This document shows, piece after piece, positions 5,905-7,669 of a stretch of DNA of 7,669 bases; position 1 is the stretch's first letter; the number at the start of each line of letters is the position of its first letter. The position numbers and the translations under genes are program-made. The DNA is taken from the NCBI GenBank assembly GCA_050014815.1, contig JBEKCP010000285.1, forward strand, positions 1 to 7,669, in the 5' to 3' direction. The notes beneath the pieces were generated by a model. The model worked only from the letters and a program-made list of their open reading frames with translations. It ran no database searches and was not told the origin of the DNA. Source of the DNA: JBEKCP01 sp050014815 (GTDB lineage: Bacteria; Planctomycetota; Planctomycetia; Pirellulales; Thermoguttaceae).

Positions 5905-6026
5905 TATCTCAGAAATCGCCCGACTTATTCCCATTCCCGTCTGAAGGGGGGTGATGTCAGCGTGGCAGTCTCGTCGCAACCACCCCTGATTGGCCCCCCC
6001 ATGGGGAGTGGATAAGAGAGGGGAAA

Positions 6027-6131
6027 GCACCAAATCCGAAGCACGAAATCCCAAACAAATCCAAAATCTAAAATCCAAAATCCAAAATCGCCCTCCAATC
6101 CCTAAATCCCTCGCCCCTCGCCCCTCGCCCC
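6027..6131. repeat. Low-complexity tandem repeats at the end of lnt
   Basis: From about 6031 the sequence shows AAATCCGAAGCACGAAATCC, then 7-bp AAAATCY-type units: AAATCC (6057-6062), AAAATCT (6063), AAAATCC (6070 and 6077) and AAAATCG (6084-6090). Three exact copies of TCGCCCC follow at 6111-6131. The first part is strikingly AT-rich beside GC-rich neighbours. I recall similar AAATCC/GAAGCACGAAATCC strings as dispersed repeats in Planctomycetota-type genomes. The TCGCCCC copies lie inside the last codons of lnt. Confidence 0.75.
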
Positions 6132-7669
6132 TCTGCGAACTCCCGCCAGGGCGAACAGACACGTGGCCGCCAGGCACAGGCCGGCCGGCCAGTCGCCGTA
6201 CTGGAGGTAATAGCTCCGGCGGCTGTCGGCGACGACCGCGGCCAGCAAGGTACACGGCCGGCGGCGTGGTCCTTCGGCCAGGAGGCGGCCATTGCCGTCG
6301 ATCCAGGCGGAGATCCCCGTGTTGGCGGCGATCAGGAAGGGCTTGCGGCACTCGACGGCCCGAAATACCCCGCACGCCAGGTGCATCTCCAACTCGCTGG
6401 AGCCCCAGAACCAGCCGTCGTTGGTCAGGTTGACCAGCACGTCGGGCTCGGCCCCTTCCTGGGCCAGTGCCCGCACCTGCCGCCGGATGACGTGCGACAG
6501 CACGCTCTCGAAACAGATGTTCGGCGCGATCCGCACCGGCCGGCGGGTCCGGCCGGGCGGCGTCAGCGTGATCCCTTGCGGCTTGTCTCCGGCGGTCACG
6601 CTGACCGGAAGCGGGGTGAGCCCCTGGAGCCACGGCGCGTACTGCGTCATCGGGACGTATTCGCCGAACATGACCAGGTGCATCTTGTCATAGCTGCCCA
6701 GCAACTCGCCTTGGGGCGAGACGCACACGGCCGTATTGTAAATCCGGGCGCGATCGACGCCGTAGTGCCGCCGGTCCACGCCGAAGATCGCCGGGACACC
6801 CATCGCGCGGGCCGTCTCCGCCATCGCCCGGAGGCTTTCCCGGACGAACTCGGCCAGTCGGCGGTGGAACTCGTGCTCGGACAGGTCCCGGCATTCCGGG
6901 GGCGCCGTGGCGCCCGGGTCGCTGGTGACCCAGGACTCGGGGAACATGCTCTCCGGCCAAACCATCAGGTCCACGCGGAGGCCTTCCGCGGCGGCCTCGG
7001 CGAGCGCCTGCCTCGACAGGTCGCAGTAGTGCCGGTACATGCACTCCGCCATGCCCTCGTCGTGCTGCATCTGCGTGTCGATCGAGCCTTGGATCAGGGC
7101 GATGCGGGCGATTGGATCGCCGCCGCGTGCCGGGCCGTCCGACATGCGGGCGCAGCCGTAGGCCAGCGCCGCGGCCGGCAGGGCCACGGCGGCCGCCAGC
7201 GGCCAGGCCGTCCACCGCGAGGAGCCGCAAGGCAAGGCGCGGGCCAGACAGGCCGCCGCGAACATGACGAGGAAACTCACCGCGAAGGCGCCCCCCAAGT
7301 CGCTCACCTGGATCAGCGCGGTCCATCGGTATTGAGTGTGTCCGAGGCTGGCCATGGTCATGCCGCCGAGCACGTGGGCCCGGACCAGCTCCAGTCCGGT
7401 CCAGACGACCGGGGCGGCCACGATCACCGGGACGCGGAGCCGGTGGACCGCCGCCCGGCTTACCGCGATGAAGATCGGCAGGTAGAAGGCGAAATAGAGC
7501 CCGAGTGCCAGCCAGCCGAACCCGGTGGCCCAGTGCGGCAGGCGCAGCCACTGGAGCGCCGCGAGCCAGAAGAAGAACCCGACCAGCCAGAGCACGACGT
7601 AGGGCCGCCGCCGGGCCAGCCGGGCAGCCACGACGAGCAAGAGCATCGTCAGCGGCCAGAAGACCAACT
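6102..7669 (-). CDS. lnt: Apolipoprotein N-acyltransferase (5' partial)
   Basis: Lnt is an inner-membrane enzyme that moves an acyl chain from a phospholipid to the N-terminal cysteine of lipoproteins, the last step of lipoprotein maturation. The 521 visible residues, numbered from the TTG codon at 7667, hold several membrane helices (~3-170) and a periplasmic carbon-nitrogen hydrolase domain (~186-475). A final helix spans ~490-510. The triad is present: Glu239 in VWPES, Lys328 in YDKMHLVMFGEYVP and Cys385 in NICFES. The Glu-Lys gap is longer than in the E. coli enzyme because of an extra helical stretch. VNLTNDGWF and the closing AANTGISAWID motif are also family-typical. The frame is open to the window edge, so the true start and some 20-40 residues lie outside. 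The C-terminal tail (residues 513-519) is encoded by three 7-bp repeats, so the native stop has probably shifted. Confidence 0.95.
   Translation of the reverse strand, partial: LVFWPLTMLLLVVAARLARRRPYVVLWLVGFFFWLAALQWLRLPHWATGFGWLALGLYFAFYLPIFIAVSRAAVHRLRVPVIVAAPVVWTGLELVRAHVLGGMTMASLGHTQYRWTALIQVSDLGGAFAVSFLVMFAAACLARALPCGSSRWTAWPLAAAVALPAAALAYGCARMSDGPARGGDPIARIALIQGSIDTQMQHDEGMAECMYRHYCDLSRQALAEAAAEGLRVDLMVWPESMFPESWVTSDPGATAPPECRDLSEHEFHRRLAEFVRESLRAMAETARAMGVPAIFGVDRRHYGVDRARIYNTAVCVSPQGELLGSYDKMHLVMFGEYVPMTQYAPWLQGLTPLPVSVTAGDKPQGITLTPPGRTRRPVRIAPNICFESVLSHVIRRQVRALAQEGAEPDVLVNLTNDGWFWGSSELEMHLACGVFRAVECRKPFLIAANTGISAWIDGNGRLLAEGPRRRPCTLLAAVVADSRRSYYLQYGDWPAGLCLAATCLFALAGVRRGARGEGRGI

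Noticed and set aside
5991..6010. A terminator for lnt around CCCCATGGGG
   Set aside because: The palindrome has no loop and no T-tract follows on the minus strand.
6057..6131. A CRISPR-like array
   Set aside because: The units are 7 bp with no spacers; this is simple tandem repetition.
5857..6633. A 258-codon minus-strand open frame overlapping lnt and the gap
   Set aside because: It is a frame-shifted reading of the lnt CN-hydrolase region that runs on through simple repeats.

Overview
The window is GC-rich and looks like a chromosomal segment of a Planctomycetota-type bacterium. This is an inference from gene style: an N-extended GH130 protein, a one-helix coiled-coil protein paired with a small membrane protein, and short dispersed repeats in genes and gaps. 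No rRNA, tRNA, CRISPR array or transposase gene was seen.

Left half, plus strand (1-4680). A leader with a strong terminator-like hairpin precedes a family 4 glycosyltransferase (221-1456). Its stop overlaps the start of an (alpha/alpha)6-barrel-like protein (1456-2649), which carries an in-frame palindromic repeat. Next comes a wreck of a GH130 gene: its first ~28 codons and last ~35 codons are joined with the catalytic core missing (2577-2780). A canonical promoter overlapped by two 12-bp tandem repeats (2810-2838) then drives an orphan hicB antitoxin-like gene (2870-3199). The stop of hicB overlaps the start of an intact GH130 gene (3199-4680). The ancestral unit was probably glycosyltransferase, barrel protein and two GH130 enzymes, a set suited to making and phosphorolysing or hydrolysing a beta-mannoside. 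Loss of the first GH130 core and arrival of hicB have split it, so the remaining GH130 is now translationally tied to a putative DNA-binding antitoxin.

Right half, minus strand (4673-7669). At the right edge is lnt, apolipoprotein N-acyltransferase, with its N-terminus outside the window and its C-terminal tail encoded by a 7-bp repeat. After a gap holding simple repeats and a near-duplicate motif comes a good promoter (5785-5814). It drives a membrane-anchored coiled-coil protein with a C-terminal beta-rich domain (4881-5744), which overlaps a small one-helix membrane protein (4673-4906). That last gene converges on, and overlaps by 8 bp, the end of the GH130 gene.
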